64,000 nucleotides of DNA from Nicotiana tabacum (GCF_000715075.1 NC_134095.1:60818419-60882418); one strand, 5' to 3'; shown: positions 24,877 to 35,740, counted from the first letter of the stretch. A program made the numbers and translations. The notes: generated from the letters alone by a model not told the origin.

Positions 24877-24935
24877 CCGAAGGGTGCTCTACCATGTGAT
24901 ACGGTAGTGAACCGAAGGGTGGAAATAACAATCAT

Positions 24936-26279
24936 GTGATGGTGGTTACAACAAGAAGTGGGAGAGCCAGTGATGTGAATGCCTCAAAGAAAAAGCAAGT
25001 TGTGGATGAAGATGTTGAGTTGTGGGATGATGATGTACCTTTGATTGTTGAAGATGTGGTTGAAGAGAATGTGAACAATGATGTGAGAATTGATATTGGT
25101 GAGATCGAGGTAGAAACCCAAGATGTCGTGAACCCGACTAGGGAACACGTGATTGACATGCCCGAGCCGGTGGTGTCAAAAGCCAAGGCTCCTCTGCCAA
25201 GGCCACCTCCACCTTATCCTCAAAGGCTCGCAAAGCAGAAGAATGAAAATAAGTTTAAAAAGTTCATTGACATGATGAAGAGCTTATCTATTAATGTGCC
25301 TCTGGTGGAGGCACTTGAACAAATGTCGGGTTATGAAAAATTCATGAAGGACTTGGTTTCAAAGAAGCGTTCTATGGACTGTGAAACTATAAAGATGACT
25401 CACCAAGTTAGTGCTATAATACATTCAATGGCCCCGAAGCTTGAAGATCCCAGTGCTTTTACCATTCCTTGCACCATTGGAAGTGCGGATTTTGCCAAAG
25501 CTCTTTGTGACTTGGGAGCTAGTATCAATTTGATGCCCTACTCGGTTTTCAAAACTTTGGGTATCAGGAAACCTAGGCCAACTTCAATGAGACTTCAAAT
25601 GGCGAATCGGTTGATGAAGCGACCTTTGGGCATTACTGATGATGTGCTTGATCGGGTGGACAAATTCATATTGCTGGCCGACTTTGTAATTTTGGATTGT
25701 GAGGTGGACCATGAGGTTTCTATTATCTTGGGCAGACATTTCCTTGCAACGGGGAAGGAATTGGTTGATGTTGAAGTGGGTGAGCTCACTTTCTGAGTGG
25801 GACATGAAAAGGTCGTTTTCCACATTTGCAAATCTATGAAGCAGTCCAATAGAACCGAGGTGTGCTCATTTGTAGACCTTGTCACAGCAGTGATTGTGGA
25901 TGATACCAGTGTTTTGATCAACAAGGAAGATCCTCTTGAAGCAGTGCTCTTGAACATGGATGTCAATGATGATGCAAGTAGAGTGGAATGTGTCAATGCC
26001 CTACATGGGATGGGCTCCTATTCTTATGAGCCGAGGAAGCTATCTTTGGATCTTGAAAATCAGAAAACTTCACCAACAAAGCCATCAATTGAGGAGCCAC
26101 TGGCGTTGGAGTTGAAGCCACTTTCTCCACACCTCAGGTATGAATTCTTAGGTTCAAATTCTACTTTACCAGTTATTCTTTCTTCTTGCCTTACTAACAT
26201 GCAGGTTGAGGCCACTTTGGCGGTGCTTCAAAAGCGAAAAAGGGCAATTAGATGGACTCTAGCTGACATTGGGGAATAA
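24936..26279 (+). pseudogene. pro: Athila protease region
   Basis: The ORF opens after a frameshift between 24880 and 24936. An acidic linker is followed by a Pro-rich spacer (PLPRPPPPYP) and the aspartic protease with LCDLGASINLMP (catalytic Asp plus Gly present, near 25510) and SIILGRHFL. A TGA at 25794 replaces an expected Arg codon. The frame continues to a stop at 26277, after which a further shift leads into RT. The active-site residues are intact, unlike those of the Ogre. Confidence 0.85.
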
Positions 26280-26293
26280 GCCCCGTATTTTGC

Positions 26294-28930
26294 ATGCACA
26301 AAATCATTTTGGAGGAGGATGCAAAGCCTTCTTTGGAGCATCAAAGAAGATTAAATGAGGCGATGCAAGAAGTGGTGAAGAAAGAGGTTATCAAGTGGTT
26401 AGACGCCGGTGTGGTTTATCCTATTTCTGACAGTTCTTGGACTTCTCCGGTGCAATGTGTGCCGAAGAAGGGTGGTATGACTATGGTGACCAATGACAAC
26501 AATGAACTCATTCCTACTCGCACGGTCATCGGGTGAAGAGTATGTATGGACTACCGGAAGCTAAACAAGGTGACCCGAAAAGATCATTTCCCATTGTTAT
26601 TCCTTGACCAAATGCTAGATCGTCTTGCGGAGCGTGCTTTCTATTGCTTTTTGGATGATTACTCGGGGTACAATAAAATTTTAATTGCCCCGGAGGACCA
26701 AGAGAAGACAACTTTTACTTGTCCCTATGGCACATTCGCTTTCTCTCGAATGCCATTCGGATTGTGTAATGCTCCGGTGACCTTCCAACGTTGCATGATG
26801 CTTATTTTCACTGACATGATGGAAGATATCTTGGAGGTTTTCATGGATGATTTCAGCGTGGTTGGGGATTCTTTTGATGAGTGTCTGAAAAATTTGGATA
26901 GAGTATTGGCCCGGTGTGAAGACACAAACCTCGTACTCAATTGGGAAAAATGTCATTTCATGGTTGAAGAGGGTATAGTGTTGGGTCACAAAATCTCGAA
27001 ACGAGGAACTGAGGTTGACAAAGCCAAGATAGAGGTGATTTCAAGGCTTCCTCCCCCTATTTCTGTCAAAGGGGTGAGGAGTTTTCTTGGGCACGCAGGT
27101 TTTTACCGGAGGTTCATAAAAGATTTTTCCAAAGTGGTACACCCTTTGTGCAAGTTGCTAGAGAAAGATGCAAAGTTTTTGTTCGATGAGAGTTGTATGC
27201 AAGCATTCGAGCTTCTCAAGCTCAAGTTGACTTCAACCTCCATCATTACCGCACCAAATTGGAGCTTGCCTTTCGAGCTCATATGTGATGCTAGTGACGT
27301 TGCGGTTGGGGTTGTTTTGGTCCAAAGAATCAACAAGATGTTTCATCCGGTGTACTACACAAGCAAGACCATAAATGAGGCTCAAAGGAACTATATAGTC
27401 ACCGAGAAAGAGTTGTTGGCTATTGTGTTTGCTATGGAAACGTTTCGACCTTATCTTATGGGGCCAAAAGTTATAGTGCACACCGATCATGCCGCCCTTA
27501 GGTACTTGATGACAAAGAAAGACTCCAAGGCAAGATTGATGAGATGGGTGCTACTACTCCAAGAGTTTGATCTAGAAATTGTTGACCGGAAAGGTAGTGA
27601 GAATCAAGTGGCGGACCACTTGTTCCGTTTGGAGGAGGAGGGGAGGCCTTATGACGGCCTTGAGATCAATGATTCATTTTCCGACGAACAACTCCTTGCG
27701 GTGTCACTGAAGGATATGCTATGGTTTGCCGATGTTGCCAATTACCTTGTGACCGGAATAATCCAGTGTGAGCTCTTTTCTAACCAAAGGAAGAAGCTCA
27801 AGCTGGATAGTTTGGATTTCTGTTGGGATGAGTCATACTTGTTCAAGATTTGCACGGATGGTGTGATTTGTAGATGTGTCCCGAAGGAAGAACAATTGAG
27901 TATCTTAGAGGCTTGCCATTCTTCACCCTATGGTGGTCATCATTGTGGGGTGCGGACCGCCTCGAAAGTTCTTAGTTGTAGATTCTATTGGCCCACCGTG
28001 TTCAAAGATGCGGGTGATTTGGTAAAGAGGTGTGGTGAGTGCCAAAGAGCGGGCAGAATTTCAAAAAGGGATGAGATGCCTCTCAATACGATTCTAGAAA
28101 TGGATATCTTTGATGTTTGGGGCATCGATTTCATGGATCCATTTGTTAGCTCTTGCGGGAATACTTACATTCTCATAGCGGTTGACTATGTCTCAAAATG
28201 GGTTGAAGTCGTGGTTTTGCCTAATAATGAAGCCCGGAGTGTTGTTGCGTTTCTTAAAAAGAGCATCTTCACAAGGTTTGGCACTCCTCGTGCGATTATT
28301 AGTGATGGGGGGTCTCACTTTTGCAACAAGGATTTCAACACGTTACTTTCTAAGTACGGTGTCAATCATAAGGTTTATACCCCCTATCATCCTCAAGCTA
28401 GTGGTCAAGTGGAAGTCTCCAACAGAGAAATTAAGAGCATCTTTTCAAAAACTGTCAATGCTAATAGGACCGATTGGTCGAAAAAGTTGGATGACGCTCT
28501 ATGGGCTTATCGGACGGCTTACAAAACTCCGATTGGTATGTCTCCGTATCGGTTGGTGTTTGGAAAAGCTTATCATCTTCCATTTGAATTAGAGCACAAG
28601 GCCATGTGGGCTTTGAGGAAGTTGAATTTGGAATGGGATGTTGCGACAAATCTTCGTGTTGAACAACTTAATGAGCTCGGTGAGTTTAGATTCCATGCCT
28701 ACTCAAGTTCATCCTTGTATAATGACAAAATGAAGTACCTTCACGACAAATATGCTCGGGGTAAGGAGTTCAAGGTTGGAGATATAGTTCTCTTGTTCAA
28801 TTCCCGGTTACGTCTGTTTCCGGGTAAGCTCAAGTCAAAGTGGAGTGGGCCATTTGAAGTTGTGTTTGTGACCCCATTTGGTGCTCTTGATCTAAGGAAC
28901 AAAAATGATGAAGTTTTCAGAGTTAATTGA
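26294..28930 (+). pseudogene. pol: Athila pol: reverse transcriptase, RNase H, integrase (mostly open)
   Basis: A single frame, with a TGA at 26534-26536 in place of Trp in the RT N-terminus; from 26546 it is open for 794 codons. RT shows [12 protein letters not shown] and VFMDDFSVV with both catalytic Asp residues. RNase H shows [26 protein letters not shown] and [11 protein letters not shown]. Integrase has an H-H-C-C zinc finger ([16 protein letters not shown]), the catalytic core [17 protein letters not shown] and GQVEVSNRE (acidic triad present), and a short C-terminal domain without chromodomain. It would copy and integrate the element's DNA. The frame ends at 28930 in a TGA just before a tail that in relatives reads on for a few dozen residues. 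Confidence 0.92.
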
Positions 28931-29424
28931 CACCGGGTCAAGCATTATCTTGGAAAATTTGATGATAGCAACGTGGTGGCACTTCTTCATCTAAAGTGAT
29001 GTGATGGTAACATGCATCATGCCGCGACGTTAAATCAGGCGCTTCTGGGAGGCAACCCATGTCTTTTTCTTCTTGTTTACTTTGATTTTCTTTGTAGTGT
29101 AGGATTGATTTTTGAGCTAATTGGTTGTGAGATGTTGCAGGGATTGTGTTGATACAGTGCAAAACATTTTGGAAAAATTGAACAGTTTCTGAAGTTGCCA
29201 GTGCGGTCCGCACTGGTGAAGGCCAAGTAAGGTACTCTCTGAAGATTGCCACCACGGCCTCATTCCATTTAGTGCGGACCGCGGTGGACCTCCGCAGCCG
29301 CGGTCTGTTTTGTGCGGACGACGGAGGTTGCCTTCTCAATCTTCTTCTGAACAAACCCAGCGCGGTCCGCGGTACGTTTTGTGCAGCCGCGCTAGTAGGT
29401 ATGACCGGGCCCCACAAGTTTTTC

Positions 29425-29433
29425 TATAAATAA
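29425..29433 (+). promoter_or_regulatory. TATA box upstream of the env-like ORF
   Basis: TATAAATAA follows a CpG-rich motif cluster, as the TATA box does in the LTR (234-242). It could drive a transcript for the third ORF. This is inference from layout only. Confidence 0.4.
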
Positions 29434-30200
29434 ACCTCAGGGGTCACCGGTTACCCTTTTCGAAAAATTGATTCTCAGAGACCTAAAAATTACTATTCAT
29501 CTTTCCTCTTCTTCGTAATAGCTTGTTTGCATTGTGTTTCTTCACTCCTTCTCAGATATCTAGTAACAATTCAACCATTTCTTGTTATTTTAATTATTTT
29601 ATTTCATTTTATGCCCTTTTCTATTAATTGTGTAGACTTTTTTCCCCTCGTAATTCTTCAATTTTGATGATAGTTTAGTTTAACTGTTAAATTTTGTGTG
29701 CCTGAGGAGTATTATTAACTGGGTAAATTGAGTAGGGACAAAGTTAGGTGAAAACTTGAACAAAAAGGCAAAACCCATGAACCCTAACTCAGTGCCTTGG
29801 CTAAGCACCCTCCGTGGACCGCGGTCCGCAGTGCTGTGATGCGGTCTGCGGTACCACTTTGTGCGGACTACAGTGCTTATGTTCTGAAAGATTGACTTGT
29901 TGCCCAGTGCGGCCTCACTACATTTTGTGTGGTCCGTGATGGCCCACCGCGGCCGCGATGATACTTTTTGCGGACCGCGGTGGTGAGATTCAGAGGATGA
30001 ATTTTTAGACCTTACCCCCAATCCGGACCGCGGTTGCTTGTATGCGGTCCGCGGTGCCTTCAGTGTGGCCGCACCCATTTTTGTGCGGTCCGCGGTGCAT
30101 TGTGTCTGCAACATCTTCTGCAACTTTTGAGCTTCTATTCTAAAATTCATTTTCCACAACTGATTCACTACTTGTGCTGATACTAACAAAGCTAGATGTT

Positions 30201-30211
30201 TGTGCTTGCAG
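30201..30211 (+). promoter_or_regulatory. Probable 3' splice site before the env-like ORF
   Basis: TGTGCTTGCAG ends at 30211, with the perfect branch-point consensus TACTAAC 24 bases upstream of the AG (30181-30187). The first exonic bases are AAAATGG, putting an ATG in good context at once. A possible donor is CTGG|GTAAAT at 29722. Spliced env-like transcripts are known for some plant gypsy elements. Confidence 0.5.
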
Positions 30212-30214
30212 AAA

Positions 30215-32261
30215 ATGGTTAAAAAATGAGGCAAAGGCTCGAAACAACCCGGCCAAGGTGATTCTTCCCGGGGAGGGAAGCAAAGGATGGTAAAAATCAC
30301 TCCCCAGGCTAGAAAAAACATCAAAGACATGAGGAAGGCCATAAAAGCGGCTGACAGAGCCATTGACAACTCAGGGAGTGAGTACGAGCCCTCTCGGGAG
30401 ATCTCTTCAGATTCAGTCCAACTATACATCCCGTATCCGGAGAGGGCCATACATAGAGACACTCATCCCTCTTCCCCTGATGCTCAAGCTTCAATCAACA
30501 TTTCTTCTAGGTCGTCTTTGGGCTCAGCAGCAGGTAGTGGGGATGAATACTCTACCTTTCCAACAGCTTCAATATCTGGAGAGGGTGCTAGAGGTGATGA
30601 GGGAGATGGGGAGTTACCTGGGGGTGGTATGCCTCAGGTTGGGAGTATTGACCGGACTAGAAATCCCGCTGTTTGGGAAGATAGATTCGTCATCCAGGTG
30701 GCGTTCCACAAGTTTAGGGAATGGTGGCCAACACAAAAGTTGATTCTTGAGAGGAGATTCATTGACAGAGACCTTCTACCCCTACACCCCAATGTACATA
30801 GACAGTTTCGAGCTCGAGTGGGTTGGGAGCACTTTAAAGATAATTGTGTGAAGGCGAATGAGCACATGGTCAATGAGTTTTATAGCAATGTGGCCCACAT
30901 CTTGAAGGGCACTAATGTGACCAAAGTGCGAAACAAAAATGTGGTATTTACCGGGAAGGCACTAAATAAATACTTGGGGTTCATTGAAGAAGATGAGTCC
31001 CTTTATAATGAAAAGTTGGCAATAGGCGAGGAGGTTCGTCCGTGGTTAGATTCATACCTGGCAATCCTGGGTACGGTTCCAGAGTGGTTGCAAGCAGGGG
31101 CCAAATATTTCATAGGACCTTTAACTTTGAGTCTAGGGGGTGGTTGACTTTTGTGTGCAGTCGGCTCGACCCCACTACCCATGATCAGACTATTCCACTT
31201 GCCCGGGCTGTTCTTGTTGCATCTATTATGGCTGGATACCCTATCAACGTGGGCAATGTGATGTCCCGCGTCATTTCTGCAGTGGGGGGTGAGCATGACC
31301 GGAACTACCCTTTTCCCAGCACCCTCACTATGTATTTTCGGGCCTTGGAGGTGGAGAAGAGACTTTTTGACATCAAGGTCAAACCTGTGGTTCCATTTTC
31401 TTGGTATAGTTTGAAGGGGTCAGACAACCCCAAGGACAAGAATTACAAGCCGCCTGCTTCTGCCCCAACTGGCCAGTCTGAAGAGCCGGTTGCGGTAGAG
31501 CCCTCCACTGAGCCTGCCTCCACAGTTGCTGACATGCCTCTCGGACCTTCCACTACTACTGGTCCCTCTACTTCAGCTGGCCCAGGGATTCCATCTTCCC
31601 GGGGCCATCCTATCACCGCCCACCAGCTGAGCCAGACATTTCATAGCTTGAACAACTGGATGGCGACTACTTCGTCCAAGTTGTCTACATTGACCTCCAC
31701 CATTGCGGCCAGTCGGCACCACAGCTAGTGCAGGTGCCCCAGTCTATCGAGGATTCACTTAAAAAGATTCTTGCCAACCAGCAAAAGATCCTTGATTCTC
31801 AGGCTGCCTTGGCTAAGACAGTGGATTCAGATGGCAAGGCCCTGAAGGAGCTTTCCAGGGAGCACAAGAAGCTACGCAAAACACGGGCTTCCAAGGAGTT
31901 TGTGAAGGAGCTTAGAGCGGATGTGGACAGACTGAAGGCAGACCAACTGCCTTTAGATTTTCTATTTGAGGACCCAGCCCCAGCAGCAGTACCAGCAGTA
32001 GAACCACAGCAGGAGTAGACACAGAGGCTTCCTAAGAAGAAGAGGAAGCTCCCTAGTGCAGATGAGGTGATCATCCAGTTGGCAGACCTACCAGAGGCTT
32101 CCTCCAGTTAGCCACAGGATGTTCCTAATATTCAGCCCATCCAGGTCCAGGCCCCAGTCCCAATAGCTTAGCAGTAGGAGACCGGGAACCAGTCTGAGGT
32201 TCCCGCGCATACAGAGGACCCGGGGACCATTGATGATCCCATGCAGACGGACACGGCTTAG
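30215..32261 (+). pseudogene. Athila env-like (third) ORF
   Basis: The ATG at 30215 begins a Lys/Arg-rich N-terminus with a TGA at 30227 (Arg codon expected). The body shows KFREWWPTQKLILERRF, HPNVHRQFRARVGWEHF, VAHILKGTNVTKVRNKNV and SRLDPTTHDQTIPLARA, the conserved domain of Athila third ORFs, indexed in Pfam as a putative plant transposon protein (not checked). It is broken by a frameshift near 31140, another near 31726, then a coiled-coil segment (31728-32018) and stops at 32016, 32109, 32169, 32175 and 32259, all TAG where CAG is expected. After the first stop the frame encodes PKKKRKL (32031-32051), a nuclear-localisation-type motif. I see no signal peptide or transmembrane helix, so a membrane-envelope role is not supported. 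Confidence 0.8.
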
Positions 32262-34105
32262 GGAGTTCCCATATCCTTTCCTTATACTTTTGGTACTTAT
32301 TTGTTTAGTTGGCATTGGGGACAATGCCAGCTTTTATTTGAGGGGGTGCGCCCGACATTTTTGGATGACTGTATATATTGTTACATTTTATGTCTTTTTG
32401 ATCTTCTATTGGTCTGTATATAACTTTACATTTAGCTTCTTTTATCGCATTTTTTTATCTTCCCTTTGGTCTGTATATAAACTTACATTATTGTATATAT
32501 TCACCCCCCATTGTATATTCAAATCCCCTATTATACATATTCATTCTATTTTCTATTTTTGTAAAAATTCCTCGTTTTTAGCTTCTTAGATAGGCTCGTA
32601 GCTTTTTGTTTCGTTTTTGGCGCTTTCAATAAGCCTTGGTTTTCTTAATGCCACGGTTCTTTCCAAAGGTAGAGTATTGTGTGAACCGGGTGGCTCTTCC
32701 CGATGATGGATGGCGTGACAACCTTCTTAAGGGTTTGAGTTCGTTTTTGTTTTCATATTTGGTAGCTTGTAGTTAAGGATACTTAAAGCAAAGCTTCACT
32801 TGAGCCTAACACATTTGCCTTTGATCCCATGATCAAAGACAAGTTGTTGTGTTTCGGATGGTGAAAGTCGTGACCTTCAGACTCTTGTGTTGACCAAACA
32901 ATCATCATGTGGTCTTTCGGGACTATTGTGTGCTCAATTGTGTCTAAGGTTGTTGTGGGCCCCCGACTCTATGTCTTTAGCAATCCTTGAGCTTGTGTGG
33001 TGAGAAATCGAATTGTGAGTCCAAGTCCCAAGCCAATGGTCTAGAACTTGCCCTGAATGTCTGTTGAGCCGAAATCTTGAGTGAAATTTGGCTTGAGAAG
33101 TGATTATAGGCTCTACTTGATCCAAATGATAGTTGAACAATTCCATACCCCACCAATGATATAATCCCTAGTTAACCCTTTTGAGCCTTAAAACTTTTTC
33201 TTTCAAGAACTAATACTATAAGCCTATATCCGTTATAAAATATACCCTCTTTTGGCACCCGATCTTCCCTTGAGCAATGGCAAAAGTTTAAGTTTGGGGG
33301 GAGAGACGAGAGAGGGAACAAAGTGGTAAAAGGTATTAAAGCGAAGAAAAGGAAGGCAATGAAAAAGAAAAGAAAAAAAAGGACAAAAAGAAAGCCCAAT
33401 GTGAAAAAGAATAAAAAGGGATTCAAGAAAAAACAAAAGAGAAAAAAAAGGTGTGGAAAAAGTTGAAAAAAGGAGAAACGTTTTGAAGTGCATAAGAAAG
33501 AGTGACATTATGTCTCTCTAACCCCTTAAAAAGAAGTGAGATACTCAAAGAGTCAAGAAAATTGTGTCAAATGAATCAAAAGAAGTGCTTAAGGGAAGAT
33601 GGAACCCATTTAGACCAAAAACTTTTCCTACCCTAAACCAAAAGCCCTCACATTGACTCCTCAAAAGCCCTATATGATCTTGAGTTGAATGACGCTTACA
33701 TTAGTGGATACTTACATGAGGGGCAAGCATATGGTACTTGGAGCCAGATTTGTGGCCTTTCCTTGAGAGAGATGAGTGAATTCTCATTAACCTCGGTTTG
33801 TGTGCTAATACTCTAAAAGGTGAGGTTTGCTTAGGGAGAGTTGAGGATGTGTGAGTTTGGGTTCCACAATGACCAAAGTAATTGAGAGAGTTCTTTGATG
33901 TAATGAGTCAACTCTTGATGCTCTTGTGTCACACTTGATCCATAGTTTTTCAAAGTTTAAATGTTATGAATGATTCATTCGTATTGAGGGAAATTGCTAG
34001 TCACAATTGATGCTTGTTGAGGTTACTTTAGGATAGTTGGAAATACTTGGATTTTCCCTTAAGGGGTGGGTCTTATTTTGTTTGCTTGAGGACAAGCAAA
34101 GGCTT
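32262..34105 (+). other. Athila 3' spacer between env-like ORF and PPT
   Basis: No ORF of note. It contains a short stem-loop at 32311-32328 (GGCATTG / CAATGCC), a polypurine-tract-like sequence at 33284-33305, a purine-rich stretch (33300-33590) typical of Athila 3' ends, and then unremarkable sequence. Confidence 0.75.
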
Positions 34106-34119
34106 AAGTTTGGGGGAGT
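34106..34119 (+). other. Athila polypurine tract
   Basis: AAGTTTGGGGGAGT directly precedes the 3' LTR start. Position and composition are standard for plus-strand priming in this lineage. Confidence 0.9.
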
Positions 34120-35095
34120 TGATAAGTAGGGATTTTAACGAGTTTCATGCTCCTTCTTGCCTATGCTTTGATTATAAATCATTACAAAATAGTCCCAAAA
34201 GGCTCATAAGTTGTGCTTGATTATAGGTTTGATCGACAAAGTGACGAAATGTCAAAGATCGGCTCAAAAAGAGAGAAACCTGCTCAAGTATCAAAGACAA
34301 AGTAAACTGAGGGCAAACAAGCCTAGTGCGGACTGCACAAAGTCGAATGCGGCCGCACTAGGTGATTCAGAGAGATGGAAAAAATAGGCTTCAGGCAACG
34401 CGGCCGCAGTCCACATTGTGCGGTCCGGGCTGAAGGTTCCGCGGCCGCACTGCCTTTTTGTGCGGTCCACGGAAGAGATATTTAGAGAGATGGAAAATGC
34501 CTATGCGGTCCGCGGTCATGGTTGTGCAGACCGCGACAGCTGCTTCTGCGGCCGCGATCCATTCTACGCGGTCTGCGGAGCCTAAGTTCAGAGAGCCCAG
34601 AATTGAAGTCCAAGAGCCTAGCGCGGTCGCAGTCCATTTTATGTGCTTGAGCTAATTTGCCTACCCGTTTGGTCTTGAGAGAGTCAATTTAGCAAAATTA
34701 CTCCCTCTACCGAGAGGTGTGAGAGTGGGTAAAATTGTGCAACGATTATAGCATAAGCCCCAACTATGTCAATCGAACTTTAGTAACATCTACCCGTCAA
34801 TTAGCCACCTAGGTAATGTCACGACCCTAGTGCCTTTCTTCCCATTAGATACAACTTAGCAATTATCTCGTAGCATAATCTAGTTTCAATTAATAGTTTG
34901 ATAATAGTAGTTTATAATCGAAAACCCAAAAATGTATGGAAGTGACATTAGGAACAGATACATAACTCTAGTCTAGATAGATACTCGACTCCATTCTTAG
35001 CTCCTTGTAAAAATCAATCCCGACCCTCATATCGGGTAAAAGCTATTGCGACCCTCTCTTCCTACTTTTTAGTAGTGTGGAGTCGGCAGTGATTA
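34120..35095 (+). repeat. Athila 3' LTR with an internal deletion
   Basis: Begins TGATAAGTAGGG after the PPT and ends GATTA, where the 5' copy has GATCA. It joins the equivalents of window positions 184 and about 726 directly (TTTTATG then TGCTTGAGC at 34633-34648), so about 540 bp, including the TATA box, are lost. Confidence 0.88.
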
Positions 35096-35554
35096 GGGAG
35101 CCCATCGATTCTGCTTACAAAGAAATGAAGTAATATCACTATCCTCCAAAAAGAGGGATGAAACTGACTGAGGGTCACCTCGTACTTCTTGCAGAAATAT
35201 ACGATATCGAATCCAAGGGACCCAATGTGAAAGGGTAAGTGTAAACACTTAAGAACCTCTCCACGTGAGTGGTGATTGATTCTTCTGGAGCGGGCACCAC
35301 CACTTGTTTTTTACCCCAGTTGCAATCTGTTTTAACCTAGGAGAGGAGGTTATTGGGTATCAAGCATATATACCTAGATATTGGCTCGCATCGACCCGAA
35401 ATCGAGGAGATCTTTTCAACATTGAAGTCGGAATCGATGACATACCCTCCGGAAAGAACTCTTCATGGCGTGGCTTCGTCCCTGGTTCCTCGCCGGCCGG
35501 GCGGGACGAGGAAGCAGTTTCCTTTTGCAGAACAGTTTTTGAAGTTTTAGCCAT
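35096..35554 (-). pseudogene. Antisense extra ORF (aORF) of the Tat element, N-terminal part
   Basis: The ATG at 35554 opens MAKTSKTVLQKETASSSRPAG on the minus strand, a start I recognise from repeated predicted proteins in solanaceous genomes. The frame closes at 35360. In another frame, downstream sequence still shows FCKKYEVTLSQFHPSFWRIVI (35220-35110), a segment of the same family, so at least one frameshift is present. The ORF is cut at 35095 by the Athila insertion. Its 5' leader runs back to a TATA box at 35733-35740. Function unknown. Confidence 0.65.
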
Positions 35555-35732
35555 TTAATTTGTATGGATGAAGAAGAATAGAAATTGAAAAGGAGTACTT
35601 GGTATTTTGGGATAGAACAAATGAAGAAACCTATAGATCTGAAAATATAAAGCTTTGAGGAAGGCAAAGGATTTTGAAGATTAGAGTGAAGAAGATTTGA
35701 AAGTAAAGTTTGAAAAATAAAGAAGGGGGATA

Positions 35733-35740
35733 TTTATAAT
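35733..35740 (-). promoter_or_regulatory. TATA box of the antisense ORF
   Basis: On the minus strand TTATAAAT lies about 180 bases upstream of the aORF ATG and is followed by a CT-rich leader (CTTCTTCACTC), a plausible plant transcription start. It points away from the LTR promoter at 36252. Confidence 0.5.

Larger units (their letters stand above)
28931..30214 (+). other. Athila spacer between pol and env-like ORF: CpG-rich motifs, TATA box, splice acceptor
   Basis: Two clusters of GCGGTCCGCGG-type motifs lie at about 29200-29400 and 29810-30110. Between them sit a TATA box (29425-29433) and about 300 bp of AT-rich sequence. The last 40 bases hold TACTAAC (30181-30187) and the acceptor-like TGTGCTTGCAG (30201-30211), just before the ATG at 30215. 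No ORF of interest was seen; ORFs called on the minus strand (28938-29417, 29680-30462) run across these motifs without homology that I recognise. Confidence 0.75.
1..35095 (+). mobile_element. Athila-type Ty3/gypsy LTR retrotransposon, interrupted by an Ogre element
   Basis: Read directly: LTR end, primer-binding site, gag, protease, RT-RNaseH-integrase, env-like ORF, polypurine tract and 3' LTR lie in this order on the plus strand. The gag frame stops at an insertion (1582-23620) and resumes in frame at 23626. The RT motif VFMDDFSVV, the tRNA-Asp type PBS and the third ORF after pol are hallmarks of the Athila lineage. Aligning window base 1 with 34445 of the 3' LTR implies about 325 bp of the 5' LTR lie upstream of the window. 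Without the nested insertion the element would be about 13.4 kb, a normal Athila size. It is non-functional, with stop codons in gag, protease and env-like ORFs, but the RT-to-integrase frame is open over 794 codons. Confidence 0.93.

Noticed and set aside
28938..30462. Minus-strand ORFs in the pol-env spacer
   Set aside because: They run across CpG-rich repeat motifs and into the env-like ORF, with no recognisable domain.
35304..35558. Plus-strand ORF of 84 residues near the Tat LTR
   Set aside because: It is the antisense of the better supported aORF start on the minus strand.
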